Positions 28,877 through 36,883 of a stretch of DNA of 64,000 nucleotides are shown piece by piece. Each line of letters starts with the position of its first letter. The first letter of the stretch is position 1. The notes below the pieces were generated by a model. It was given only the letters and a program-made list of their open reading frames with translations, was not told where the DNA came from and made no database searches. The position numbers and the translations under genes are program-made. Source of the stretch: Micromonospora_I sp040659735 (GTDB lineage: Bacteria; Actinomycetota; Actinomycetes; Mycobacteriales; Micromonosporaceae); NCBI RefSeq assembly GCF_040659735.1, contig NZ_JBFANZ010000008.1, forward strand, positions 94,964-158,963, read 5' to 3'.

Positions 28877-29701
28877 ATGGACGAGATGAGGCCGACACCC
28901 GAGGAACTGCTGAAGATCGCGGCGGAGGTGGCACAGGCCGCGGCCGTGACGGCGCGCCGGATGCGCGCCGACGGGGTCACCGGCGTCGACACCAAGAGCA
29001 CCAGCACGGACGTGGTCACCGCCGCGGACCGCGCCGTGGAACGCCAGGTCGTCGCCGCGTTGCGCGCGTTGCGGCCGGAGGACACCGTGCTGGGTGAGGA
29101 GTACGGGGACACGCGCGGCGCGCGACCGGCCGGGCCGGGAGCGGTGCGGTGGATCCTCGACCCGATCGACGGCACCGTGAACTACCTCTACGGCCTGCCG
29201 GAGTACGCCGTCTCCCTCGCGGCGGAGGTCGACGGCGTGGTCGTGGCGGGCGTGGTGCGCAACGCCGCGACGGGAGACGAGTGGCGGGCGGTCCGGGGCG
29301 GTGGGGCCTACCGCGAAGGGCGGCGGTTGACGGGCTCCACGCAGACGGATCTCGCGCAGGCGCTGGTCGCCACCGGCTTCGGCTACGACCCGGCCCGTCG
29401 GATCCACCAGGCCGCGGTGCTGGCCGGGCTGATCGCGCGGGTACGCGACATCCGCCGATTCGGAGCGGCCGCCCTCGACCTGTGCCGGGCGGCCGAGGGG
29501 AGCGTCGACGCCTACTACGAAAAGGGACTCAACCCGTGGGACCACGCGGCGGGTGGGCTCATCGCCGCGGAGGCGGGGCTCCGGGTCGCCGGGCTGGCCG
29601 GCGCCCCGGCCGGACCCGACCTCGTCATCGCCGCCCCGCCGACGCTCTTCGGAGCGCTGCACGAGCATCTGGTGCGGCTGGACGCGACCGGCGGACCGTA
29701 G
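28877..29701 (+). CDS. suhB: Inositol monophosphatase family protein
   Basis: 274 residues. The metal-binding signatures are present: GEEYGD around residue 76, DPIDGTVNYLYG near residue 95, and the late NPWDHAAGGLIAAEAG. The enzyme is a Mg-dependent phosphatase of inositol 1-phosphate or a related sugar phosphate; in actinobacteria this supports phosphatidylinositol and mycothiol-type metabolism. ATG 28877 is preceded by GGAG; GTG 28865 is an alternative. Its place beside the principal sigma gene and opposite a LytR_C gene matches mycobacterial suhB (Rv2701c, from memory). Confidence 0.9.
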   Translation: MDEMRPTPEELLKIAAEVAQAAAVTARRMRADGVTGVDTKSTSTDVVTAADRAVERQVVAALRALRPEDTVLGEEYGDTRGARPAGPGAVRWILDPIDGTVNYLYGLPEYAVSLAAEVDGVVVAGVVRNAATGDEWRAVRGGGAYREGRRLTGSTQTDLAQALVATGFGYDPARRIHQAAVLAGLIARVRDIRRFGAAALDLCRAAEGSVDAYYEKGLNPWDHAAGGLIAAEAGLRVAGLAGAPAGPDLVIAAPPTLFGALHEHLVRLDATGGP

Positions 29702-29719
29702 CGGACCAGCCCTGAAACG

Positions 29720-29760
29720 GCTCCGGCCCCGCCCCCCTGGTGAGGTGGCGGGGCCGGAGC
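29720..29760. terminator. Bidirectional terminator hairpin
   Basis: Perfect 14-base arms (GCTCCGGCCCCGCC and its complement) with a 13-base loop lie between the convergent phosphatase and LytR_C genes. Confidence 0.88.
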
Positions 29761-29768
29761 GGAACGGT

Positions 29769-30308
29769 CTAGCTCTGCTCGTCGGCGGCGCAGGTCTGCG
29801 CCGGGAGCTCCGGCTTGCCGCCGAGTTCGACCAGCGACTGGTTGACCTCGGTGAGCGTGGCCAGCTGTTGGAACGCGCTCCCGATCACCACGTCGACCAG
29901 GTCGTCCTGGCGCTTCGGGTCGTATTCCAAGGTCGCCTGGTCCAGGAAGTAGGCCCGCATCAGATGCGCTGAGCCGACGGCCTTGGGGCCGTAGCGCAGG
30001 ACGGCCACCCCGTCGATGCCCTTCTTCTGCGGGTCGTTCGCTTCCTTCAGCACCTGAAACTTCCGGTTCTTGAAGTCAGTGCCGACCTTGGTCGCCAGGC
30101 CCGGCGTGTCCGTCGCGTTGTAGACGTTGATGCGCACGTCTTTCGGCTCCCGCAACCGGATGTTGGCCAGCGCGTACCCGTCCGGGCAGCTCCTCGCGGA
30201 GGTCGCCTCGGTCTGCGTGTCGCGCACGAGCGCGACCACGACGAAGACCAGAGCGAACAGGACCATCGCGCCGACAACGACGAGTGCTCGCACTCGCGCA
30301 AAGCTCAT
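29769..30308 (-). CDS. LytR C-terminal domain protein (Cei-like)
   Basis: 179 residues. A short cytosolic N-terminus is followed by one transmembrane segment (about 8-30) and an extracytoplasmic LytR_C domain beginning RINVYNATDTPGLA. A cysteine pair at SCPDG and QTCAAD may form a disulfide. This matches mycobacterial Cei (Rv2700), needed for envelope integrity, in both architecture and position. LytR_C domains often accompany wall-polymer ligases, but the catalytic LCP domain is absent here. The start ATG 30308 has GGGAGC upstream. Confidence 0.88.
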   Translation of the reverse strand: MSFARVRALVVVGAMVLFALVFVVVALVRDTQTEATSARSCPDGYALANIRLREPKDVRINVYNATDTPGLATKVGTDFKNRKFQVLKEANDPQKKGIDGVAVLRYGPKAVGSAHLMRAYFLDQATLEYDPKRQDDLVDVVIGSAFQQLATLTEVNQSLVELGGKPELPAQTCAADEQS

Positions 30309-30732
30309 GGAATGGCTCCCGTGCAGGTGTGGTGGCTGGTGCCGGACCAAAAGGGTAATGTCGTCCGCCCCCGTGGCTACCGAGTATGCCGCTGAGGTTA
30401 GCGGTTCTCCCTCCGCTGTGCGGAAAGAGTGCGGCGACCCGGCGCGGCGACGGTAATCGGGGGACTCCTACCCCTATCTTCGTGTCGCCTGAGTCACATT
30501 GGGAACAACTTGGCGCGCGCGGGCGTACATGCCTCACGCAAGGGCGGTATACATGCCTCGCGTAAAGGGGGGTAAGGTACCGCGCTCGCCGGGGGAGTTT
30601 CCTGCGGGCGCCGCGTTCCGGGACGAGATGTCTGGTTCGTGGTGCGGATTCGAACGATGGCGCGCAGGGAACCAAAACAGCGTCTTCCGGCGTTAAACCG
30701 GGAGCGACTTATCGATACGGGAGAGTGAACCG
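30309..30732. other. Divergent intergenic region with an imperfect tandem repeat
   Basis: 424 bases between the LytR_C and DUF4193 genes without a plausible CDS. It contains the repeat at 30526-30569, a relatively AT-rich stretch around 30480-30515, and the GGGAGAGTGAACCG ribosome binding site region of the DUF4193 gene at its end. Such a long gap before a highly conserved small gene suggests regulatory content. Confidence 0.5.
30526..30569. repeat. Imperfect 24-base-period tandem repeat
   Basis: TACATGCCTCACGCAAGGG at 30526 is repeated as TACATGCCTCGCGTAAAGGG at 30550. The two copies start 24 bases apart, close to two helical turns, and could bind a dimeric regulator; this is inference. Confidence 0.6.
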
Positions 30733-31029
30733 ATGGCCACCGACTACGACGCACCGCGTCGCGACGAGGTCGACCTCGGCGAGGACAGCCTGGAAGAACT
30801 CAAGGCACGGCGCGTCGACTCGCAGTCGGGCGCCGTGGACGTCGACGAGGCCGAGGTTGCCGAGAGCTTCGAGCTTCCCGGTGCTGACCTGGCCGACGAG
30901 GAACTCACGGTCAAGGTGCTGCCGATGCAGCAGGACGAGTTCCGTTGCGCGCGCTGCTTCCTCGTCCACCACCGCAGCCAGCTCGCGGTGGAGCGCAACG
31001 GGGAGCTGATCTGCCGAGAGTGCGCCTGA
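30733..31029 (+). CDS. DUF4193 family protein
   Basis: 98 residues. An acidic N-terminal half precedes a C-terminal zinc-type site, CARCFLVHHRSQLA then CREC. Actinobacterial DUF4193 proteins are small, abundant and of unknown function; the mycobacterial counterpart is Rv2699c (from memory). The start ATG 30733 follows GGGAGAG. It is divergent from the LytR_C gene, the same arrangement as in mycobacteria. Confidence 0.92.
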   Translation: MATDYDAPRRDEVDLGEDSLEELKARRVDSQSGAVDVDEAEVAESFELPGADLADEELTVKVLPMQQDEFRCARCFLVHHRSQLAVERNGELICRECA

Positions 31030-31181
31030 GCACTGCGGGCTGATCTTTAGCGCGGGGGGCGGAAACAAGGGGGGCGGCGGCCTCGGTGTGGAGGTCGCCG
31101 TCGGCTCGACATGCGCCCGTGGCGGGAAGCTGCTTCACTCGATCACGGCAGGCGCATCGCATACGTGTTCGGGGGCAGCGC

Positions 31182-32057
31182 ATGACCCGCTTCGACCAGT
31201 CGCCGGAGAGTCCGGCCTCCGGCGTGCCGTCGCCGGCCGGCAGCGGGCCGGCCCCGCATGACGACCCGCCGACGGCGGAGCTTGTCGGCACGGACGACGA
31301 GCTCGGCCGCACCGTTGTCGAGTTGACCCGCGACGACATCGAGCCGGCGCAGCGCAAGCGGCTGCTCGGCCGGCTCATCGGCCAGATCCGTGGCCGCGGG
31401 ATAGCGGACCTGTTCAAGCCCAAGGCGGCCCTCCGTTGGATGACGGAGGTGGTCAGCGAAATCGCGCCGCACATCCCGGTCCGGGATCTCGCGACGCTCC
31501 GCCGGCACCACGACGGGCTCGAAGGCGACGCTCTCGCCGAGCGGCTCGTCCGCAACGCCGCGCGGGCCACCGCGGGGATCGGCGCCGCCGGTGGCGGGGT
31601 GGCGGCCGTGGAGTGGGCCGCGACGCCCACCCTCTTGTCAGCGCCCGTGCTGCTGGCGGCCGAGACGGTCGCGGTGGTCTCAATCGAGTTGAAGCTCATC
31701 GGTGAGTTGCACGAGGTGTACGGCGTGCCGGTGCCGGGAGCGGGCGCCCAACGGGCCGTGCCGCTGCTCCAGTCCTGGGCGAGCCAGCGCGGGGTCAACC
31801 CGATGCTTCCCGGCGTGGGCGTGGGCGCCGTGCTCGGCACCACCGCCCGCAAGGAGTTGCGTGACATGTTGCTGCGTCGGTTCGGGCGCAATCTGACCAC
31901 GCTCGGTCCGTTCCTGACGGGCGCGGCGGTGGCCAGCTATCTCAACCGGCGGGCCACCCGGGGCCTCGGCGACCGGATCCGCGACGACCTGCGGACGCAG
32001 CGTACGGCGATCGGCGGGCGACGGCCGCGCGGCGGACCTCCGGTGATCGAAGGCTGA
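31182..32057 (+). CDS. Conserved hypothetical membrane-associated protein
   Basis: 291 residues, not recognised. The N-terminal 45 residues are disordered and proline-rich. A charged helical part (45-115) follows, then hydrophobic glycine/alanine-rich segments (about 122-160 and 200-250) and a basic tail (265-291). The pattern of hydrophobic helices separated by KLIGELHEVYGVPVPG recalls EcsC-type proteins but is not diagnostic. The start ATG 31182 lies after GGGGGCAGCG. It is convergent with the DUF3093 gene. Confidence 0.78.
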   Translation: MTRFDQSPESPASGVPSPAGSGPAPHDDPPTAELVGTDDELGRTVVELTRDDIEPAQRKRLLGRLIGQIRGRGIADLFKPKAALRWMTEVVSEIAPHIPVRDLATLRRHHDGLEGDALAERLVRNAARATAGIGAAGGGVAAVEWAATPTLLSAPVLLAAETVAVVSIELKLIGELHEVYGVPVPGAGAQRAVPLLQSWASQRGVNPMLPGVGVGAVLGTTARKELRDMLLRRFGRNLTTLGPFLTGAAVASYLNRRATRGLGDRIRDDLRTQRTAIGGRRPRGGPPVIEG

Positions 32058-32067
32058 CGCCGGCGGC

Positions 32068-32580
32068 TCAGTCCGATACGTCCTGGCCGGGCGGAGCCGG
32101 TGTGGCGGCGAGGATCGCCGTCGCCAGTCGCACCGGATGCCGGGAACTGATCACCCAGTACGGCGTCGGATCGTCCGGGTCGTTCAGCACCAGCTGGACG
32201 GCGCCTCCGATCCAGGGCCGCTGCACCACGAAGGCGAGCGGATCCGCGCCCACGCCCAGCACCTCCCGCCGTCCCGACACGTCGAGGGGGATCGCGTCGG
32301 CGACGAACCGCGTCGGCAGCCGGGCGTCATCCACCTCGAGCTGGTCGCCGACGACGGCGATCCTGATCCGCCCGAGTCGCCAGAGCGCGACGCAGGTCAG
32401 CGGCAGGAAGAGCGCGAAGGGCAGCCAGGCCCGGACGCCGGGAGCGCCCATCCAGACCTCCGCGGCGAGCAGGGCGGCGAGGCCGAGCGCGCAGAGCCAT
32501 AGCCACCAGGGCAGGGTGAGCCGCTCGGCGTAACGGTCGTCGACCGCGGGCGGCGCGACATCGGAATGCGGTGGTGCCAC
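32068..32580 (-). CDS. DUF3093 membrane protein
   Basis: 170 residues with two transmembrane helices (about 25-47 and 50-68) followed by a small PH-like cytosolic domain. DUF3093 features are RYAERLTLPWWLW near the start and the C-terminal PYWVISSRHPVRLA. The function is unknown. The start GTG 32580 is chosen because a minus-strand TACCCT stands 8 bases before it; GTG 32616 is an alternative. It is divergent from dut, as Rv2698 is from dut in mycobacteria (from memory). Confidence 0.85.
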   Translation of the reverse strand: MAPPHSDVAPPAVDDRYAERLTLPWWLWLCALGLAALLAAEVWMGAPGVRAWLPFALFLPLTCVALWRLGRIRIAVVGDQLEVDDARLPTRFVADAIPLDVSGRREVLGVGADPLAFVVQRPWIGGAVQLVLNDPDDPTPYWVISSRHPVRLATAILAATPAPPGQDVSD

Positions 32581-32588
32581 GTTGTGTG

Positions 32589-32594
32589 AGGGTA
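32589..32594 (-). promoter_or_regulatory. Candidate -10 box of leaderless DUF3093 mRNA
   Basis: On the minus strand TACCCT is 8 bases before GTG 32580 and there is no ribosome binding site. Confidence 0.4.
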
Positions 32595-32684
32595 CGGCGC
32601 GCGACGGCGCCGGCACACGGCAGGATGGGGGGCGCATCCGCACGAGACCCCTGCGCCCGTCGCCGCGAAGGAAAGAGTGAGATC

Positions 32685-33182
32685 GTGACCCACCCTGTGC
32701 CCGTACCCGTGCGGCAGCTCGACCCGGATCTGCCGCTGCCGGCGTACGCCCATCCGGGGGACGCCGGCGCCGATCTGATCGCCGCCGAGGACGTCGAGTT
32801 GACGCCCGGCGCCCGTTCGCTGGTGCGCACGGGCCTGACGATCGCGCTGCCGGAGGGATTCGTCGGACTGGTGCACCCGCGTTCCGGGCTCGCATCCCGG
32901 CTGGGTGTGACGGTGCTCAACGCGCCCGGTACGGTCGACGCCGGTTACCGGGGGGAGATCCTGGTCAACCTCGTCAACCACGATCCGCTCCGCTCGGCGA
33001 AGATATCCCGTGGCGACCGGATCGCGCAGCTTGTCGTGCAGCGGGTGGAACGGGCACACTTCCACCTCGTCGACGAGCTGCCCGATTCCAGCCGCGGGAT
33101 CGGCGGGCACGGTTCGACCGGCGGGCACGTGGGTCTGGTGACCCCGGTCGCGACCGAGGACGACGGAAGGGTGGGACATTGA
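32685..33182 (+). CDS. dut: Deoxyuridine 5'-triphosphate nucleotidohydrolase
   Basis: 165 residues, a trimeric all-beta dUTPase. The five family motifs are visible: DAGADLIA, HPRSGLA, the uracil-pocket stretch ending GTVDAGYRGEI, RIAQLVVQ, and the flexible C-terminal RGIGGHGSTGG. It hydrolyses dUTP to dUMP and pyrophosphate, keeping uracil out of DNA. The start GTG 32685 follows GGAAAG. Its stop overlaps the TTG of the DUF3710 gene by four bases, so the two are translationally coupled. Confidence 0.96.
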   Translation: MTHPVPVPVRQLDPDLPLPAYAHPGDAGADLIAAEDVELTPGARSLVRTGLTIALPEGFVGLVHPRSGLASRLGVTVLNAPGTVDAGYRGEILVNLVNHDPLRSAKISRGDRIAQLVVQRVERAHFHLVDELPDSSRGIGGHGSTGGHVGLVTPVATEDDGRVGH

Positions 33183-33964
33183 TCTTCTCGCGAGGACGCG
33201 GGGCCGGACGGCACGCCCGTAAGGAGCAGGCCGGTCGGACGGGTCGGGAAGTCGAGCCGCGCGAGGACGGTTCCGACGCGGACGCGCCGGCACGCGGCCC
33301 GTACGACGTCGCCGAGGCGCCCTCCGGGGTGGAGCGACTGGATCTGGGCAGCCTGCAGATTCCCGCGGTCGGGGGCGTCGAGGTGCGGGTGCAGGCCGAC
33401 CCGGACGGCACCATCCAGCAGGTCGTGCTCGTGCACGGCGACAGCGCACTTCAGCTGGGGGTCTTCGCGGCGCCGCGCACCGAGGGCATCTGGGACGACA
33501 TCCGCGAGGAGATCCGCACGTCGCTGGTGAGCGAGGGCGCGACCGTCGACGAAACCGAGGGCGACTACGGCCCCGAGCTGCGGGCGCGGGTGCGCACCGA
33601 CGATGGCCTGACCGATCTGCGCTTCGTCGGGGTGGACGGTCCGCGCTGGATGGTCCGGGCGGTCTACCAGGGCGCCGCGGCGAATGAGCCGACCAGTGCC
33701 GGACCGCTGGCCGAGGTGCTGGACGGTCTGGTCGTGGATCGTGGCCAGGAGGCCAAGCCGGTGCGCGAGCCGCTGCCGCTGCGTCTGCCCCGCGAGATCG
33801 CCGAGCAGGCGGAGCAGGCCGGCGACGGCCCGGACGCCCCGCAACCGGTGGTCCCGGAGGCCTCCGGCGCGTCGCACGCCGGGGCGGCCCCGCTCAACGG
33901 CGCGGACCCGTACGAGACCCCGCACCGGCGTAAGCCCTCGCCGAGGCCCCGCCCGTCGGCCTGA
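33179..33964 (+). CDS. DUF3710 domain-containing protein
   Basis: 261 residues. A basic N-terminus and an acidic linker precede the DUF3710 domain (about 40-195) with RLDLGSLQIPA, GIWDDIREEIRTSL and DGPRWMVRAVYQG. The C-terminal 65 residues are proline-rich and disordered. The function is unknown, but linkage to dut is widely conserved (Rv2696c in M. tuberculosis, from memory). The start TTG 33179 overlaps the dut stop as TTGA, which explains the rare start codon. Confidence 0.9.
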   Translation: MIFSRGRGAGRHARKEQAGRTGREVEPREDGSDADAPARGPYDVAEAPSGVERLDLGSLQIPAVGGVEVRVQADPDGTIQQVVLVHGDSALQLGVFAAPRTEGIWDDIREEIRTSLVSEGATVDETEGDYGPELRARVRTDDGLTDLRFVGVDGPRWMVRAVYQGAAANEPTSAGPLAEVLDGLVVDRGQEAKPVREPLPLRLPREIAEQAEQAGDGPDAPQPVVPEASGASHAGAAPLNGADPYETPHRRKPSPRPRPSA

Positions 33965-33969
33965 CCCGT

Positions 33970-34022
33970 ACGCGAAGGGCCCCTTCTCCTCGCTTGCCGT
34001 GGCGGAATGGGCCCTTTCGCGT
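33970..34022 (+). terminator. Terminator-like hairpin after the dut operon
   Basis: ACGCGAAGGGCCCC at 33970 pairs with GGGCCCTTTCGCGT at 34009, with a one-base slip and a loop of about 25 bases. It resembles the GAAGGGCCCC arms of the terminator at 12672. Confidence 0.65.
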
Positions 34023-34177
34023 ATCCCGCAGGGGTCGCGGCGGCCGGCCCGGCGGCGGTGGGGGACGCGGGCCGGGCGGGCGTACCCTGACGGGGCGGCC
34101 CGCAGCGACGCGGTGGCGCGCTGGCGTCCGATGCCGGTTCCCACGGGGCGGCGTTGGAGAAGGGTGACATCCGGGTG

Positions 34178-34558
34178 ATGGCGACCGACGAGAAACGTCC
34201 GTCCCTGCGCCGACTGTTGCAGCGGCTGACGGCGAGCGAGGCGGAGCTCGATGCTGCGGAGCTGCAGCGGGAGAGCGCCGAGCAGGGTTGCACGCTGGCC
34301 GACCAGTGCCGGCGTGGCCAGATGGTGGCCGTCTCCGGCCGACTGCGCACCGTCGTCTACACCCCGCGCACCAACCTGCCGACGCTGGAGGCCGACCTCT
34401 ACGACGGCAGCGACGTCGTCACCCTCGTGTGGCTCGGGCGGCGGCACATCGCCGGCATCGAGCCCGGCCGACAGTTGACCGCGCGTGGTCGCGTGGCGGT
34501 GCGCGATGACCGTAAGGTCATCTACAACCCGTACTACGAGCTGGAAGCGCCGCGCTGA
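34178..34558 (+). CDS. OB-fold nucleic acid-binding domain protein
   Basis: 126 residues. A helical N-terminus (LRRLLQRLTASEAELDAAEL) precedes an OB-fold barrel with VAVSGRLRTVVYTP, ADLYDGSDVVTLVWLG and RLTARGRV-like strands (RQLTARGRVAV). It probably binds single-stranded nucleic acid, resembling the RecG wedge-type OB-folds; the partner is unknown. The start ATG 34178 (or GTG 34175) follows GAGAAGGG. It corresponds in position to Rv2694c in mycobacteria (from memory). Confidence 0.85.
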   Translation: MATDEKRPSLRRLLQRLTASEAELDAAELQRESAEQGCTLADQCRRGQMVAVSGRLRTVVYTPRTNLPTLEADLYDGSDVVTLVWLGRRHIAGIEPGRQLTARGRVAVRDDRKVIYNPYYELEAPR

Positions 34559-34634
34559 ATGTGGGGTCCCGCTCCGGACCGCGCCGCCGTCGTGCGGCTC
34601 CGACGGGCGTAGTGCCGAGCGAAAGACGGTTCCG

Positions 34635-35345
34635 ATGAGCAGTGGACAGCAGCGTACGGCTCCGGTCGACGCCGGTCCGGAGGGCGACGAGCAGCTCCCG
34701 AGCATGGCCGAGCAGGTCGCCGAGCAGCTCGGCGGCGTGCGCGGGCTGGTCGAGTCGAGCATCCCGGTCGTGGTGTTCGTGCTGGTCAACGTGATCGCCG
34801 AGCTGCGCCCCGCGGTGGTCGCGGCGGTAGGCACGGGGCTGGCGATCGCCGTCGTGCGGCTGATCCAGCGCCGTCCGATCCGGCACGCGCTCAACGGACT
34901 CTTCGGGGTCGGGATCGGCGCGTGGCTCGCCTGGCGCAGTGGTGACGCGAAGGACTTCTACCTGCCCGGCATCCTGTACGGCATTGTCTACGGCCTCGGA
35001 CTGTTCGGGTCGGTCGCGATCCGGCAGCCGCTGGTGGGCTGGATCTGGTCGATGATCGTCGCCGGCGGTCGCTCGGAGTGGCGCACCGACCCCGTCCTGA
35101 TTCGCACCTTCAACCGGCTGACCGTGCTGTGGGGCGTGGTGTACCTGGCGAAGGTGGGCGTGCAGGCGGCGCTCTACCTCGCCGACATGGACACCGCGCT
35201 GGGGATCGCCCGGCTCGTGCTCGGATATCCGCCGTACGCGCTGCTGCTGGCGATCACGGTGTGGACGGTCCGGCGGGTGACCCGCGCGCGGGAGGCCACG
35301 TCGGCCGGAGCGGGTGCGCCCGCCGGCGCGATCGCCGACCGCTGA
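34635..35345 (+). CDS. DUF3159 membrane protein
   Basis: 236 residues with about five to six hydrophobic segments between residues 42 and 215. DUF3159 landmarks are GGVRGLVESSIPVVVFVLVN, IQRRPIRHALNGLFGVGIGA and FYLPGILYG. It is an integral membrane protein of unknown function found beside the TrkA/RCK genes in actinobacteria, which may point to ion homeostasis. The start ATG 34635 follows AAAGACGG. It is convergent with the RCK pair. Confidence 0.88.
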   Translation: MSSGQQRTAPVDAGPEGDEQLPSMAEQVAEQLGGVRGLVESSIPVVVFVLVNVIAELRPAVVAAVGTGLAIAVVRLIQRRPIRHALNGLFGVGIGAWLAWRSGDAKDFYLPGILYGIVYGLGLFGSVAIRQPLVGWIWSMIVAGGRSEWRTDPVLIRTFNRLTVLWGVVYLAKVGVQAALYLADMDTALGIARLVLGYPPYALLLAITVWTVRRVTRAREATSAGAGAPAGAIADR

Positions 35346-35358
35346 GCGACGCGGAGCG

Positions 35359-36054
35359 TCAGCTGGCGTGGCCGGCCCGGGTCCGCTGAACGCTGTCCGC
35401 GCCGAGGATGACCGTGCGTACGTCGTCCTCCACCTCGGCCGTGCATACGAAGATCAGCTCGTCGCCGGACTCGAGCGGGTCGTCCGGGGTCGGGGTCAGC
35501 ACCCGCTTGCCGCGTACGATCGCCACCAGCGCGGAGTCACGGGGGAGCGGTACGGTGCGGACGGCGTGACCGACATAGGGCGCCTGGCGGGGCAGCGTGA
35601 TCTCCACCAGGTTGGCCTCGCCCTGCCGGAAGGTCATCAGCCGGACCAGGTCACCGACGCTGACCGCCTCCTCGACCAGTGCGGCCATCACCCGCGGCTT
35701 GCTGACCGCGACGTCGACGCCCCACTGTTCCGTGAAGAGCCATTCGTTCTCGGCCCGGTTGACCCGCGCGACCACCCGGGGAACGCTGAACTCGGTCTTG
35801 GCCAGCAGTGACACGACCAGATTGACCTTGTCGTCACCGGTGGCGGCCACCACGACCTCGCAGTTGGCGACGTCGGCCTCTTCGAGGCTGGCCAGCTCGC
35901 ACGCGTCGGCGAGCACCCATTCCGCGGCCGGCACCCGGTCCGGCCGCAGCATCTTGGGCTGCCGCTCGATGAGCATCACCTGGTGGCCGTTCTCGATCAA
36001 CTCCTGGGCGATGGACCGTCCGACGTTGCCCGCGCCCGCGATGGCGATCCGCAT
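35359..36054 (-). CDS. TrkA/RCK potassium-transport regulatory protein (CeoC-like)
   Basis: 231 residues. An N-terminal RCK Rossmann domain with GAGNVGRSIAQELIENGH binds NAD(H) or ATP. A linker and a C-terminal RCK_C domain (about 140-220) follow. Such subunits gate potassium channels or transporters. No TrkH/KtrB pore gene is present; instead a KimA-type permease lies next door. The start ATG 36054 is 2 bases after the stop of the upstream RCK gene and has GGAAGGAG upstream. It matches CeoC of mycobacteria in type and order. Confidence 0.9.
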   Translation of the reverse strand: MRIAIAGAGNVGRSIAQELIENGHQVMLIERQPKMLRPDRVPAAEWVLADACELASLEEADVANCEVVVAATGDDKVNLVVSLLAKTEFSVPRVVARVNRAENEWLFTEQWGVDVAVSKPRVMAALVEEAVSVGDLVRLMTFRQGEANLVEITLPRQAPYVGHAVRTVPLPRDSALVAIVRGKRVLTPTPDDPLESGDELIFVCTAEVEDDVRTVILGADSVQRTRAGHAS

Positions 36055-36056
36055 GG

Positions 36057-36722
36057 TCAGTGGGCTCCTTCCGGCGGATTGGCCGCCACCGTGGTCACGG
36101 ACGGGGCGATGTCGTCGGTGACCAGCATGAAGACCTGGTCACCCTCCTGGAGCACGGTGGACGCGGTGGGCAGCGTGCCGATGCCGAAACGCATCAGGTA
36201 GGCCGTGCGGGTGCCGCTGGTCTCCTCCAGCGCGCGCAGCGGCCGGCCGATCCAGTCCTTGTGCACCGGCACCTCGATGATGGAGACGGTGCTGGTCGGG
36301 TCGCGGAAGGTCTCCACGTGTCCCTCAGGGACCAGGTGGCGGTACATCCGGTCAGCGGTCCAGCGCACCGTGGCGACGGTGGGGATGCCGAGTCGTTCGT
36401 AGACCTCGGCGCGCTTCTGGTCGTAGATCCGGGCCGCGACGCGGGAGACGCCGAACGTCTCGCGGGCCAGGCGGGCCGAGATGATGTTGGAATTGTCGCC
36501 ACTGGAGACGGCGGCGAAGGCGTCGGCCCGCTCGATGCCGGCCTGCCGCAGCACCGCGCCGTCGTAGCCGGTCCCGGTGACCGTGATGCCCTGGAAGTCG
36601 GCGCTCAGCCGCCGGAAGGCGTCAGCGTCCTGGTCGATGACGGCGACGGAGTGGCCGCGGGCCTCCAGGTTGTGGGCCAGCGTCGAACCCACGCGCCCGC
36701 ATCCCATGATCACGACGTGCAC
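36057..36722 (-). CDS. TrkA/RCK potassium-transport regulatory protein (CeoB-like)
   Basis: 221 residues, a second RCK_N plus RCK_C protein beginning VHVVIMGCGRVGSTLAHNLE. The nucleotide-binding acidic residue is in VIDQDADAF. It is only partly similar to its downstream partner, so the two may form a hetero-oligomeric gating ring. The start GTG 36722 is preceded by GGGAGGAACC. Co-directional and nearly abutting with the next gene, it forms a two-gene operon divergent from the KimA-type transporter. Confidence 0.9.
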   Translation of the reverse strand: MHVVIMGCGRVGSTLAHNLEARGHSVAVIDQDADAFRRLSADFQGITVTGTGYDGAVLRQAGIERADAFAAVSSGDNSNIISARLARETFGVSRVAARIYDQKRAEVYERLGIPTVATVRWTADRMYRHLVPEGHVETFRDPTSTVSIIEVPVHKDWIGRPLRALEETSGTRTAYLMRFGIGTLPTASTVLQEGDQVFMLVTDDIAPSVTTVAANPPEGAH

Positions 36723-36869
36723 CGTGGTTCCTCCCGGAGCGGCACCCGAGTGCGCGCCCACAGCGGACGCGCGCACCGCCAGCCTGCCACGAGGCCGACT
36801 GCCGGTGCCGTCCGACGGTACCCCGCGGCGCGCCAGGCGGCACCGGCGGCGGGTCGTGTCGCCCGGCCG

Positions 36870-36875
36870 TACTCT
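36870..36875 (+). promoter_or_regulatory. Candidate -10 box of leaderless permease mRNA
   Basis: TACTCT lies 8 bases before GTG 36884. The intervening TACCCCTT contains no ribosome binding site. Confidence 0.4.
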
Positions 36876-36883
36876 TACCCCTT

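Noticed and set aside
30640..30690. Possible tRNA on the minus strand from a GTTCGAATC-like T-loop
   Set aside because: The flanking five bases do not pair as a T-stem and no acceptor or anticodon arm can be built.
36723..36883. c-di-AMP (ydaO-type) riboswitch before the KimA-type gene
   Set aside because: I could not find the conserved riboswitch motifs, and a -10 box close to the start suggests a leaderless mRNA with no room for one.
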